In this document: piece after piece, positions 34,718-46,483 of the stretch
Numbering within the stretch: position 1 is the stretch's first letter
Layout of the letters: the number at the start of each line of letters is the position of its first letter
Source of the DNA: JAWKVD01 sp041398225
GTDB taxonomy: Bacteria; Pseudomonadota; Alphaproteobacteria; Caulobacterales; Hyphomonadaceae
NCBI GenBank assembly: GCA_041398225.1
Contig: JAWKVD010000017.1
Location: 1 to 64,000, forward strand
Reading direction: 5' to 3'
Length of the DNA: 64,000 nucleotides
Notes under the pieces: generated by a model
The model's input: only the letters and a program-made list of their open reading frames with translations
What the model was told of the DNA's origin: nothing
Database searches by the model: none
Program-made: the position numbers and the translations under genes

Positions 34718-36585
34718 GCGGACGCCGCAGATATGCGCTTCTCGCCGGTCTCGCCGCGATCCTTGCGTTCGCCGGCGGCAATCTCGCCCTGGGCAAATGG
34801 TTCGCCGGCGCGCGGATCGATTTCACGCAGGCCCGGCTCTACACGCTGTCGACCTCGGCGAAGCAGGTCCTGCGCCGCCTGGTCGAGCCGGTCGAGCTGG
34901 AGCTGGTCTATTCGCGTGAGGCCGGCGCCGCGGCGCCCGGCGCGCGGGCCCATGCCGAGCGCGTGCGGGAATTGCTGCACGAGATCGCGCTGCAGAGCGG
35001 GGGAAAGGTGCGGGTGCGGGAGTTGGATCCCGAACCCTTCTCGGAAGAGGAGGACCGGGTTTCCGACGCCGGTCTGTCGCCGGTTCCGGTCGAAGGCGGC
35101 GATCCGATCTATCTTGGCGTCATCGGGCGCAACACGACGGCGGACACCATCGTCATTCCGTTCCTGTCGCCGGATCGGGACGCGCTGCTGGAATACGAAC
35201 TGGTGCGCCTGATCGCGCAACTGGACGATCCGAGTCCGCCGGTGGTGGCGGTGTTGTCTTCGTCGCTGTCCTATCTTGGCGACGGCGGCGATGCGGCGGA
35301 CGCTTTCATCCTTCGCGAGATGTCGCGGTCCTTCCGCATTCGTACGGTTTCGCCGGATTTCGTGACGTTGCCGGCGGACGCCGACATCCTCCTGGCCTTC
35401 CATCCGCCGCAGCTTTCGGACTGGCAGGCCTATCAGGTCGAGCAGTTCATTCTCGCCAAGGGGCGCGCGATCCTCGCATTCGATCCGGCGGCGCGGGTCG
35501 AGGCCGCCATGGAGCGGCGATCGGCCAGCGCGATGCCGCGGTCCCTGTCCGATCTATTGGGCGCGGAGATCAGCGCCGACGTGCTCGCCGATCCCGAGTT
35601 GGCGATGCGGGTGACGGTCGACGCCGGCGGCGGACGCACCGCGATGCGCAGCCAGCCCTTGTTCATCGCCGCCACGCCCGATCACATGTCGCGTCGCGAT
35701 CCGGTGACGGCCGACCTGACGCGCGACATCAATCTGGGTCTTACCGGGTGGCTGATCCCCGGAACGGACGCTTCGACGTCGTTTGAACCGTTGCTCACCT
35801 CGTCAGCCGAAGCCGTCGCGGTCCCGGCTGCCGAGGCGCTCGCGACCGACGATACGCGCGCATTGATCGAGAACGGGGTCAGGCTGGGCGAACCCAAACC
35901 GCTCGCGGCGCGGATATCCGGAAACCTGCTGTCGCACTTCGCTTCCGCTCCGCGTCCGGCGATGACCGGCGATCCTTTGCGCGACGCCGAGATACGCGAA
36001 GAGGTCTCCTCGGCGCCGGCGCCGCTTATCCGATCGGCGCGGCCTGCGCAGGTCGTGCTGATCGCGGATACCGACGTCTTCGAGGACGCGTTCTACATCA
36101 ACCAGAAGACCGGCGCTCCGGCGGCGGACAACGCGGCCTTTCTGCTCAATGCGCTCGACAATCTCGCGGGCGACGATGCGCTCGCCGAACTGCGTTCGCG
36201 GACGCCCGCGGCGCGTCCGCTGGAACGGATCGAGGCGATGTATACGCGGGCGCGCAGCCGTATGGAGGCCGAGCAGGCGCAGCTTGAGGCGCGCCTGTCG
36301 GAGATCGAGCCGCGTCTGGCTGCGTTGCAGCGCCGCCGCAATGCGGAGATCAGCCAGGCGCCCTCGCGCGTCGTCGAAGACAGTCCGGACCTGCGCGCGG
36401 CGCGGGACGAGGCGAGAAGCATCCGCCGCCAGTTGCGGGACATCGAGCGCGATTACCGGCGCGATGTCGACGGGCTGGAGGCGTGGCTGAAATTCCTCAA
36501 CATCTGGCTGCCGCCCTTGCTTGCGGCGCTGTGCGGCGTCGGCGTTTTCATCTGGCGCAGCCGGGCGCGAGGCGCCGCGCGATGA
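34714..36585 (+). CDS. GldG-like ABC auxiliary protein
   Basis: A 623-residue protein with one N-terminal membrane helix (about 7-27), a large periplasmic domain and a C-terminal helix (about 598-616). The start of the domain, DFTQARLYTLSTSAKQVLRRL, and the later VVAVLSSSLSYLGDGG and DADILLAFHPPQLSDWQAYQVEQFILAKG segments match the ABC_transp_aux/GldG family. A charged coiled coil (about 510-590) precedes the last helix. The start overlaps the permease stop (ATGA). In Bacteroidetes the family serves gliding; its role in alphaproteobacteria is not established. Confidence 0.85.
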   Translation: MSGRRRYALLAGLAAILAFAGGNLALGKWFAGARIDFTQARLYTLSTSAKQVLRRLVEPVELELVYSREAGAAAPGARAHAERVRELLHEIALQSGGKVRVRELDPEPFSEEEDRVSDAGLSPVPVEGGDPIYLGVIGRNTTADTIVIPFLSPDRDALLEYELVRLIAQLDDPSPPVVAVLSSSLSYLGDGGDAADAFILREMSRSFRIRTVSPDFVTLPADADILLAFHPPQLSDWQAYQVEQFILAKGRAILAFDPAARVEAAMERRSASAMPRSLSDLLGAEISADVLADPELAMRVTVDAGGGRTAMRSQPLFIAATPDHMSRRDPVTADLTRDINLGLTGWLIPGTDASTSFEPLLTSSAEAVAVPAAEALATDDTRALIENGVRLGEPKPLAARISGNLLSHFASAPRPAMTGDPLRDAEIREEVSSAPAPLIRSARPAQVVLIADTDVFEDAFYINQKTGAPAADNAAFLLNALDNLAGDDALAELRSRTPAARPLERIEAMYTRARSRMEAEQAQLEARLSEIEPRLAALQRRRNAEISQAPSRVVEDSPDLRAARDEARSIRRQLRDIERDYRRDVDGLEAWLKFLNIWLPPLLAALCGVGVFIWRSRARGAAR

Positions 36586-37589
36586 AGCTCACCCGATCGA
36601 CAAAGCTTGTCTGGTGGTGGGCGGTCGCCGGTCTTGCGCTGCTGCTGGCGGTGGCGGCCGGCTGGCCGTCGTCCACGCGCGGCGCATCCGATGAAGGCAA
36701 GGCGGTCTTCCCGGCGCTTGGCGGGCAGGCCGGCGAGATCGCGCTGATCATGGTGACGACGCGCGAAGGCGCCTATCATCTGGTGAAGGATCCGGGCGGT
36801 TGGGTTCTGACCGAGATGCACCGCTATCCGGTTCGGGACGACCGCATCGCCGAACTCGTCTCGGCGACGGCGTCGATGCGCAGGGCGCAGACGATGACGC
36901 GCGATCCGCGCAAGCTCGACGCGCTGGGGCTGGGGGATCCGGCGCGCGCGGGAACCGGCGCGCTGGTCGAGATCGGAAACGGGCAGGGCGATGTGTTCGC
37001 GACCTTCATCGCGGGCTACAAGAGCGGCCGCAACTTCATCCGCACGCCCGACGACCTCCAGGCATGGGAGGTGACGGGCGATCCGATGCCGCCGCTTCAT
37101 TCGCCCGCCCGTTGGCTCGATCTCGATGTGGCGCGGATCGCGGCCGCCGACATCGATGCCGTCGACGTTCAGCCGGTTTCCGGTCCGTCCTATTCGCTGG
37201 TGCGAGACGAACGCGGCGGCTGGACGCTCGATCAGCCGTTCGAGACGCGCGGCGAGCGATCGGCTTCGGCGTTTGAAACCGTGGCGCAGACGCTGTCACG
37301 CTGGTCGCCGAACGATGTCGTTCCGCTGGACGAACTTGAAGGGGCGCTGGGGGCGGGAAGCCAGAGCGCGACGACGCGCGACGGCCTGCGCGTGCGGGTC
37401 GATTTCATGCGTGACCGCAAAGGCGCGAGCTGGGCGCGGGTCACGGCGGCGTCGAGCGATGGAGCGGCCGGTTCGAAACAGGCGGCTTCGGCGCTCAATG
37501 CGCGGGCCGCGGGCTGGGCTTACCGGATACCGGATTCGGAGATCACGCTCGGCGCGCCGCCCCTGTCGGTGATCGCCTCCGCGGACTGA
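36582..37589 (+). CDS. DUF4340 domain-containing protein
   Basis: A 335-residue protein with an N-terminal anchor (about 10-27) and repeated DUF4340-type units: GAYHLVKDPGGWVLTEMHRYPVRDDRIAELV, then LGLGDPARAG, then a second YSLVRDERGGWTLDQPFE unit. It probably lies in the periplasm. The ATG overlaps the GldG-like stop by four bases. DUF4340 proteins usually accompany GldG-type ABC systems, so it is likely a subunit of the same complex. Confidence 0.85.
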   Translation: MKLTRSTKLVWWWAVAGLALLLAVAAGWPSSTRGASDEGKAVFPALGGQAGEIALIMVTTREGAYHLVKDPGGWVLTEMHRYPVRDDRIAELVSATASMRRAQTMTRDPRKLDALGLGDPARAGTGALVEIGNGQGDVFATFIAGYKSGRNFIRTPDDLQAWEVTGDPMPPLHSPARWLDLDVARIAAADIDAVDVQPVSGPSYSLVRDERGGWTLDQPFETRGERSASAFETVAQTLSRWSPNDVVPLDELEGALGAGSQSATTRDGLRVRVDFMRDRKGASWARVTAASSDGAAGSKQAASALNARAAGWAYRIPDSEITLGAPPLSVIASAD

Positions 37590-37691
37590 CGCGGGGCGGA
37601 CCTGACGCGAGGCCGGCCCGAAACGAGGCTGTACCTAAACGAAGAGAGGCGTCCCGATCCGCGCACGCCGACTCGCACACGCCGGCGGATG

Positions 37692-38402
37692 TCAGCGCCT
37701 TTGAGCCGCGCCGATCACCTTGCCGGTGGGGCCGCCGTCCTGAACCAGGATTGTGCAGCCCTTGCCGCAGTCGTTGGTGTGGTACGCCGTCTGCCCGCCG
37801 GTCCAGCGACCGAGCGTCTCGATCGAGGTGACGAGGTTGTAGTAGGTCATCGGCCGGCCTTCATTGGCGCCGCCTTTAGGCGTGAACGAAATCGATCCCG
37901 GACGCACCCGAACCAGAACCACCCAGGCGTCGCCTTTCCAGTCGCCATCGACCGCGACATCGCCGCCGGCGAAGCTGATCCTGGCGGGGTAGGGGGTGAT
38001 GTCGCGGCGCGCGAATGCGCCGGCGATTTGCGGCAGGTTCACGCCCGAGGAGTGCAGCCGGCCGGAGAAGACGATCTGCGGCGTGTACGGTCCACGGTGT
38101 CCCAGCACGCGGTTATAGTCTTTCTGGCGCTCGCTGAACTCCGGCTTGGCGAACGTGTCGTCCCAGCCGAGATAGTTCCAGTAGCCGACCGGGTAGGTGA
38201 GCACGATCACATCGCCGCGAGTCGCCATTTCGGCGACGTTGCGGTTGGCCTGAGGACAGTTTCCGCAGCTCTGGCTGGAGAACAGTTCGACCACGGAGGG
38301 GCGCTCCGGGTGCTCCGGAATGTCCCGCATCGTCTGCGCCGACGCAGCGGACGCCCAAAGCGCCGCTACGACAGCCGCAAAAATCACCCGCATGGCGTTC
38401 AT
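37692..38402 (-). CDS. DUF1223 family thioredoxin-like protein
   Basis: A 236-residue exported protein with a Sec signal peptide ending in ASAASA. The DUF1223 domain opens VVELFSSQSCGNCPQANRNVAEMA, which includes a CGNC thioredoxin-type active site, followed by VLTYPVGYWNYLGWDDTFAKPEF. Thiol chemistry in the periplasm is likely; the partner is unknown. It lies just downstream of acnA, an order common in alphaproteobacteria. Confidence 0.88.
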   Translation of the reverse strand: MNAMRVIFAAVVAALWASAASAQTMRDIPEHPERPSVVELFSSQSCGNCPQANRNVAEMATRGDVIVLTYPVGYWNYLGWDDTFAKPEFSERQKDYNRVLGHRGPYTPQIVFSGRLHSSGVNLPQIAGAFARRDITPYPARISFAGGDVAVDGDWKGDAWVVLVRVRPGSISFTPKGGANEGRPMTYYNLVTSIETLGRWTGGQTAYHTNDCGKGCTILVQDGGPTGKVIGAAQRR

Positions 38403-38485
38403 GCGTCCGGGATACCTGTTCGTTCTGACACGCACGAATCAAGACGGTGTGAGACCGGCCGTCCGCAGCGTCAGGTTTCGACTGG

Positions 38486-41170
<2,685 letters not shown>

Positions 41171-41292
41171 GGCCGGTAGTTCCTTCCCAAATGTAGACGA
41201 CTGGGGGGACCAGGGGAGACTCGCCCCTGTCAATCGCCGGGTAGGTACAGGACCGCGCACAATTCTGCAATTCGGCGAAGGGGAATCTCCAC

Positions 41293-42027
41293 GTGGCGAA
41301 TAGGAACGGCCCTTTGGATGGGCTGGAAACGCCGGATACCGGGCAGGGCGGCGGCCATGCCGGCGCCTCGGGCGCGGGTTCAGGCGGCGGTCCGCTGCTT
41401 GGCGTGGAGACGCTTTCGGCGCGGCGCGGATACCGGGTTTTGTTCGAAGGGCTCGATTTTGAGCTGCCGCGCGGCGGCGCGGTCGAGTTGCGCGGTCCGA
41501 ACGGATCGGGAAAATCCACCCTGTTGCGCATTCTGGCCGGCCTTACGCGCCCGCACATGGGAATCGTTCGCATCTACCCGGACGATGCGGCTTCCGAAGA
41601 AACCGACCGGGCGCGGCACTATCTCGGGCATCTCGATGCGGTGAAGCCGGCCGAAACGGCTTTGGCGCAGGCGCGTTTCTGGTCCCGCTTCCTCACCGGC
41701 GACGTCTCGGCGGCGGAAGCGGCGCTGGAGCGGGTCGGTTTGTCGCGGCGCGCCGACGTGCCGGGTCGCGGCCTCTCCGCCGGTCAGAAGCGACGGCTGG
41801 CGCTGGCGCGCCTGGTGCTCGACCCCCGTCCGATCTGGCTGCTCGACGAGCCGATGGCCTCGCTCGACGTCGACGGTCAGGCGCTCGTGCGCGAGCTGGT
41901 GGCGGCGCATCTTGATCGCGGCGGCGGCGTGGTGGCGGCGGTCCATGGCGAGGGCTTCGCCGGCGCCACACCGCTCGATCTGCGCGATTATCCGGCCTCG
42001 CCGGTTGCGGCGGACATGTACTCATGA
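41293..42027 (+). CDS. ccmA: Cytochrome c maturation ABC ATPase CcmA
   Basis: A 244-residue ATPase of the heme-release complex. Walker A is GPNGSGKST, the signature LSAGQKRRLALARL, and Walker B WLLDEPMASLD. An extra Gly/Ala-rich N-terminal stretch of ~33 residues precedes the domain, which suggests the real start could be internal. The GTG at 41293 follows GGGGA. Its stop overlaps the ccmB start. Confidence 0.92.
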   Translation: MANRNGPLDGLETPDTGQGGGHAGASGAGSGGGPLLGVETLSARRGYRVLFEGLDFELPRGGAVELRGPNGSGKSTLLRILAGLTRPHMGIVRIYPDDAASEETDRARHYLGHLDAVKPAETALAQARFWSRFLTGDVSAAEAALERVGLSRRADVPGRGLSAGQKRRLALARLVLDPRPIWLLDEPMASLDVDGQALVRELVAAHLDRGGGVVAAVHGEGFAGATPLDLRDYPASPVAADMYS

Positions 42028-42698
42028 GTCTGAAGGGGGCGGGCGCAGCCTTCGTGCGCGAACTCAGTCTGGCCTGGTCGGGCGGCGGCGGCGCGGCGCT
42101 GCCGCTGGGCTTCTTCGCCGGCGCCGTCAGTCTCGTGCCGCTGGCGCTGGGTCCGGCGCCGGACCTGCTGCTGGCGGCCGGGCCGGGCGTGATCTGGATC
42201 GCGCTGGCCCTGTCGAGCCTCCTGCCGATGGAGCGCCTGTTTCAGGCCGATCTGGAGGACGGCACCCTCGACGCCTACGCCGTTTCCGGCGTCGCGCTCG
42301 AAGCGGTGGCGCTGTCGAAGACGCTGGCGCACTGGATCGCCACCGGCCTGCCGCTGTCGATCCTGTCGCCCCTGCTGTGGATCATGCTGCAGGGGCCGGT
42401 CGAATCGGCGCTGGTTGTCGCGGCGGCGGCGGCGATCGGGTCGCTGGCGTTCTTTCTGTTCGGGTCGATCGGGGCGGCGCTCGCCGCCGGCGTGCGGCGG
42501 GGCGGTCTCCTGATCACACTTGTGGCCATGCCGCTCTACACGCCGGTGATGATCTTCGGCGCCGCCACGCTGTATTCGGCCGCCGCCGGGGAGGGCGAGT
42601 GGAGTTCGCGGCTGATGCTGACCGGGGCGATTACGTTGTTCGCAGCTGCGGTGGCGCCCTTCGCGGCCGCAATGGCGTTGCGCAGCGCGCTGGACTGA
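42024..42698 (+). CDS. ccmB: Heme exporter protein CcmB
   Basis: A 224-residue membrane protein with six helices. Family segments are FVRELSLAWSGGGGAALPLGFF and WIALALSSLLPMERLFQADLEDGTLDAYAVSG. It overlaps ccmA by four bases. Confidence 0.94.
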   Translation: MSLKGAGAAFVRELSLAWSGGGGAALPLGFFAGAVSLVPLALGPAPDLLLAAGPGVIWIALALSSLLPMERLFQADLEDGTLDAYAVSGVALEAVALSKTLAHWIATGLPLSILSPLLWIMLQGPVESALVVAAAAAIGSLAFFLFGSIGAALAAGVRRGGLLITLVAMPLYTPVMIFGAATLYSAAAGEGEWSSRLMLTGAITLFAAAVAPFAAAMALRSALD

Positions 42699-42865
42699 GG
42701 GGGCGATTCTGGCGCGAGACGGGCGCTTTCCCGCTTCACCGCCAAACACACACGCGTGAGCGGTCCCGGCCGAACCGCAGCCGGCATTGGACGGCGGCGC
42801 GCTTTGTGTCGTATTCGGTTCGCGGTTAGGTACGCCGCAGTTTCCGCAAAAGAGGCGCAGGACAC

Positions 42866-43591
42866 GTGTTCTCCTATTTCGCCAATCCCCACCGTTTCAT
42901 GGCCGCTTCGGCGCCGTTCGCGTGGGCGTTCACGCTTCTGGGCGCTGGGCTGATCATCTGGGGCGTCAGCGTCGGCCTCACCGAAGACCTGCCGGGCCAG
43001 CAGCAGGGCGACGCCATGCGGATCATGTTCGTCCACGTCCCCTCGATGTGGCTGTCGATGTTCGCATTCGTCTTCATGGCCGGGGCGAGCGTGGTGTCGC
43101 TTGTCTGGCGGCATTCGCTCGCGGACGTGGCGGCGAAGTCGGCCGCGCCCATCGGCGCCGCGTTCACCGGGCTCGGCCTCGCGACCGGATCGATCTGGGG
43201 CTACCCGATCTGGGGCACGTGGTGGGAGTGGGACGCGCGCATGACCTCGGTGCTGATCCTGTTCTTCATCTACCTTGGCTATATCGCGGTCTGGCACGCG
43301 CTCGAGACGCGCGAGAAGTCGGCGCGCGCGGCCGCGATCCTGTGCCTTGTCGGCGCGGTCAATCTTCCGATCATCCACTTCTCGGTGGACTGGTGGAACA
43401 CGCTGCATCAGAGCGCGACCTTCTTCACCGGCAAGAGCAACGCGCCGGCCGAAGTGAAGATCCCGATGTATGTCGTCGCGCTGGGTTATCTGTCGCTGTT
43501 CGGCGGGCTGACGCTGTTCAACATGCGCGCGGAGGTGCTCTCCACGCGCGTCGAGGCGTTGCTGCAACGCCGGCAGGCGATGGCGGAGTAG
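42866..43591 (+). CDS. ccmC: Heme ABC transporter permease CcmC
   Basis: A 241-residue membrane protein of the heme handling family. The tryptophan-rich motif lies in GYPIWGTWWEWDARMTS, and the heme-ligand histidines fit MFVHVPSMW and IHFSVDWWNTLHQ. The GTG at 42866 follows AGAGGCGCAGG. A 167-bp gap separates it from ccmB. Confidence 0.96.
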   Translation: MFSYFANPHRFMAASAPFAWAFTLLGAGLIIWGVSVGLTEDLPGQQQGDAMRIMFVHVPSMWLSMFAFVFMAGASVVSLVWRHSLADVAAKSAAPIGAAFTGLGLATGSIWGYPIWGTWWEWDARMTSVLILFFIYLGYIAVWHALETREKSARAAAILCLVGAVNLPIIHFSVDWWNTLHQSATFFTGKSNAPAEVKIPMYVVALGYLSLFGGLTLFNMRAEVLSTRVEALLQRRQAMAE

Positions 43592-43598
43592 CGCGAAC

Positions 43599-43796
43599 AT
43601 GTTCGGTTTCGACAAGTACGGCCCCTATGTGGTCGCCTGTTACCTCATCGCGGGTCTCATCCTGATCGGGCTGGTTGCGTGGTCGGCGTTTCGCATTCGC
43701 AGCGCCAAGGCCCGTCTGAAGACGCTGGAGCAGCAGGACGACCGCACTCGGGACGATCGCACCCAGGCCGACGCACGCGGGAGCAAGGCGCAATGA
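43599..43796 (+). CDS. ccmD: Heme exporter protein CcmD
   Basis: A 65-residue single-helix membrane protein (MFGFDKYGPYVVACYLIAGL). It has the typical Tyr near the N-terminus, one membrane span, and a charged C-terminal tail with the KARLKTLEQQ segment. It is seven bases after ccmC and overlaps ccmG. Confidence 0.9.
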   Translation: MFGFDKYGPYVVACYLIAGLILIGLVAWSAFRIRSAKARLKTLEQQDDRTRDDRTQADARGSKAQ

Positions 43797-44338
43797 AACG
43801 CTGGGCGGCCATTCTGCCTCTGGCGCTGCTCGTCGTCTTCATCGGCGTCGGGTGGTGGCGTCTCTCGGACGCCGACATGACCTCCGGCGGCTCGCATTCC
43901 TTCGCCTCTCCCGAACGTCCCGCGCCCGACATGGCGGTGCCGCTGCTGTCCGGCGGCGAGGCGCGCTTCGACAAGCTCGGCAAGCCGATGATCGTCAATT
44001 TCTGGGCCACCTGGTGCACGCCGTGTCTCGCCGAGCATCCGGTGCTTCTCGAGATGCGCGACGCGGGCGTTCCGATCCTCGGCGTGCTCTACAAGGATGA
44101 GGCCGGCAAGGGCGCGGCGTTTCTCGACCGCAAGGGCAATCCGTTCGATCTGGTGGGCGCGGACCCGGCCGGCGATGCGGGCGTCGCGTTCGGGATCGCC
44201 GGCGTGCCGGAGACGTTTCTGGTCGATGCAGACGGTCGGATCGTGAAGTCGCTGCGCAGTCCGCTGGACCGCAACGCCGCGCGGGCGTTTGTCGAAGCCT
44301 GGCGCGATCTGGCCGGAAGCGACGCGCCCGCGGGCTAG
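43793..44338 (+). CDS. ccmG: Thiol:disulfide interchange protein CcmG/DsbE
   Basis: A 181-residue membrane-anchored thioredoxin that reduces apocytochrome c. One N-terminal helix precedes the active site IVNFWATWCTPCLAEHP. GVPETFLVDADGRIV is the cis-Pro loop region. It overlaps ccmD by four bases. The remaining maturation genes (ccmE, F, H) are not in this window, so the pathway is split between loci. Confidence 0.95.
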   Translation: MKRWAAILPLALLVVFIGVGWWRLSDADMTSGGSHSFASPERPAPDMAVPLLSGGEARFDKLGKPMIVNFWATWCTPCLAEHPVLLEMRDAGVPILGVLYKDEAGKGAAFLDRKGNPFDLVGADPAGDAGVAFGIAGVPETFLVDADGRIVKSLRSPLDRNAARAFVEAWRDLAGSDAPAG

Positions 44339-44346
44339 GCGCGGGC

Positions 44347-44955
44347 CTACTTCTTCTTCTTTTTCTTCTTCTTGCGCCGGGCGTCCTTTTCCTCGCGCTT
44401 GCGGGCCTTGGCCTCGGCTTTCTCGCGTTTCACCGCTTCGATTTCTTCGGCTTCGCGGGCGGCGTCGGCGGCGACGATCGCGGTCAGCGTATCCTGAAAG
44501 GACTTGCGGCGGCTTTTCGGCACCAGCCCCATCAGCGCCTCGTCGACGGCCTGCATGGCGGGCACGGCTTCTTCAAGCCGGGCGCGTCCGGCGCGGCTCA
44601 GCGCAACCGATTTGGCGCGTCCGTCGCCGGCGGCGGCGGTGCGCAGGACAAGTCCCTTGCGCTCCATGCGGGATATCATCTCCGCCAGCGTCGAGCGGTC
44701 GATGCCGGTGGCGCGCACAAGTTCAGACTGGCTGCAGCCCTCGGCTTCGGCGATGGCCGCCATCAGCACGGTCTGGCGCAGGGTGACGCTGTCGGCGAGG
44801 GCGGTCTTGAGGAACTGGTCGGAGATGCATTGTTGCGCCCGGCGCAGCAGGTGCGATGGGCTGTCGCTCAGCCGGAAGCCGTCGCCGCCGTCATCGTTCG
44901 CGCCTTTGGTTGTCGGCCCGCCATTGCGCTCTGCAGAGTTATGTCCAGCAGACAT
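44347..44955 (-). CDS. MarR family regulator with lysine-rich tail
   Basis: A 202-residue winged-helix regulator. The wing helix region reads EAEGCSQSELVRATGIDRSTLAEMISRMERKGLVLR, followed by DGRAKSVALSRAGRARLEEA. The C-terminal ~45 residues are an unusual basic helix, KREKAEAKARKREEKDARRKKK..., ending in eight consecutive Lys, encoded by a slippage-prone AAG repeat. Palindromes upstream (45081-45122) may be its operator. It is divergent from the Nudix gene. Confidence 0.88.
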   Translation of the reverse strand: MSAGHNSAERNGGPTTKGANDDGGDGFRLSDSPSHLLRRAQQCISDQFLKTALADSVTLRQTVLMAAIAEAEGCSQSELVRATGIDRSTLAEMISRMERKGLVLRTAAAGDGRAKSVALSRAGRARLEEAVPAMQAVDEALMGLVPKSRRKSFQDTLTAIVAADAAREAEEIEAVKREKAEAKARKREEKDARRKKKKKKKK

Positions 44956-45080
44956 GAACCTGTCCCCGCGTTCCCGCCGATCGACCCTGGCCCCTTTCGG
45001 GCCGCACTAAAACGGGGTCTGAAACACCGGCCCTTGCCCGATCCGCACCGACTCGACGGATAGGTCAACGCACCTGCATC

Positions 45081-45122
45081 AATTATCAGTGCACGGTGAC
45101 AATTTTGTATGAGTCTGACTCA
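45081..45122. promoter_or_regulatory. Candidate MarR operators in the divergent intergenic region
   Basis: AATTATCA (45081-45088) and TGACAATT (45097-45104) form an inverted repeat with one mismatch around an 8-base spacer. TGAGTC-T-GACTCA (45110-45122) is a second, perfect palindrome. Both lie between the divergent MarR and Nudix genes, in the least GC-rich part of that gap. Confidence 0.5.
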
Positions 45123-45163
45123 AGGCCGGCCGGAAACCCGTTTGACGCCAAGGAAAAAGCCAC

Positions 45164-45703
45164 GTGACCGAGAATAATCGCCCGCCTGCCTTTTCTATTC
45201 GCACGCCGGACGGCGAGGATCGCCCACGGCGCGTATGCGACGCGTGCGGTTTCATCGACTACGTGAATCCGCGGATCGTCGCCGGCGCGGTTGCGCACCA
45301 GGATGGCCGCATCCTGCTGTGCCGGCGCGCGATCGAACCCAGAAAAGGCTTCTGGACGCTGCCGGCGGGCTTCATGGAGGAGGGCGAGAGCGTCGAAGAG
45401 GGCGTGCTGCGGGAAGCGCGCGAGGAGGCCGAGGCGGAGCTGGAGCTTGAGGCGCTGCTCGCGGTCTATTCGATCCCGCGCATCTCGCAGGTGCAGATCT
45501 TCTATCGCGCCCGCCTTCTGAACGCGCCGCGTCCCGGTCCCGAAAGCGAGGAGGTGATGCTGGTCGAGTGGGACGCGATCCCGTGGTCCGAGATCGCTTT
45601 CCCGTCGGCGCGCTGGGCGCTGGAGCACTATCGCGCCAGCATGGGCCGAAGCGATTTCGCGCCGTTCTCCAACCCGCCGGACACGGACCGGCTCACGCGC
45701 TGA
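45164..45703 (+). CDS. Nudix hydrolase
   Basis: A 179-residue Nudix pyrophosphatase. The Nudix box is GFMEEGESVEEGVLREAREEAEAE. The preceding CDACGFIDYVNPRIVAG is like the short ribbon of NUDIX proteins annotated as ADP-ribose or NADH pyrophosphatases. The substrate is undetermined. It may be controlled with the divergent MarR gene. Confidence 0.9.
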   Translation: MTENNRPPAFSIRTPDGEDRPRRVCDACGFIDYVNPRIVAGAVAHQDGRILLCRRAIEPRKGFWTLPAGFMEEGESVEEGVLREAREEAEAELELEALLAVYSIPRISQVQIFYRARLLNAPRPGPESEEVMLVEWDAIPWSEIAFPSARWALEHYRASMGRSDFAPFSNPPDTDRLTR

Positions 45704-45746
45704 GGACCCGGATCGCCTGACGGGAGATACTGACGCGCGCCGCGCT

Positions 45747-46436
45747 TCAGGCGTTCGAGGGCGTCTGGGTCTCGTCGGGGATCTGGTGCTTCATCAGGAA
45801 GGGCACGTTGAGCGCGCCGAAGACGATGAACAGCGGGATGGTGATGAACAGTTTCGAGTTCGACCAGAAGTCCTCGGAGAAGTTCCGCCAGATCAGCTCG
45901 TTCAGGCCGGCCATGAAGACGTAATAGGCGGCCCAGCGCAGCGCGAAGATCTTCCAGGCATGGTCGGGCAGGTTGAAGGCGTGTTCGAAGGCCGTCTTCC
46001 AGATGTTTCGCCCGACCAGCAGGCTGCCGAGAATCGCGCCGGCGAACAGAAGGTTGATGATGGTGGGTTTGTAGTAGGCGAATTTCGGGTCCTGCAGCGC
46101 CAGCGTCAGGCCGCCGAACACCATCACGACGACGCCGGTGATAATCAGCATGGGCGGGGGCCGGCGGCCCTTGGCCAGCGTCCATCCGATCACGGCGGCC
46201 GTCGCCGCCATGAACACGCCGGTCGCCCAGTAGATGGCGTTCTCCTTGGACAGGAGACCGTTATTCTCCGGGAAGCGCCGCACAAGGTTGTAGGCGATGA
46301 ACCAGGCGCCCACCGGCCCAAGATCGGTCCAGAGATTTCCGGGGCTGGTCGAGGCCCGCGCTGTCGGGCCGGCGCCGTTCGCGGTCTGCGGGGCGGCCGG
46401 GTCCGGCGTTTCGGTCTGTTGCGTGGGGTCTGTCAT
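45747..46436 (-). CDS. ispZ: Septation/intracellular division protein (YciB/IspZ family)
   Basis: A 229-residue membrane protein with five or six helices. It follows YciB: LGPVGAWFIAYNLV, then DPKFAYYKPTIINLLFAGAILGSLLVGRNIWK, then AWKIFALRWAAYYVFMAGLNELIWRNFSEDFW. The first ~35 residues are a Pro/Thr-rich extension. In alphaproteobacteria it usually sits next to ftsY; here foreign-looking genes separate them. Confidence 0.92.
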   Translation of the reverse strand: MTDPTQQTETPDPAAPQTANGAGPTARASTSPGNLWTDLGPVGAWFIAYNLVRRFPENNGLLSKENAIYWATGVFMAATAAVIGWTLAKGRRPPPMLIITGVVVMVFGGLTLALQDPKFAYYKPTIINLLFAGAILGSLLVGRNIWKTAFEHAFNLPDHAWKIFALRWAAYYVFMAGLNELIWRNFSEDFWSNSKLFITIPLFIVFGALNVPFLMKHQIPDETQTPSNA

Positions 46437-46483
46437 CTCGGCTCCCGTTGGAGGCCCTCACTAGCCGCGCCGGGGCGCAGCAT

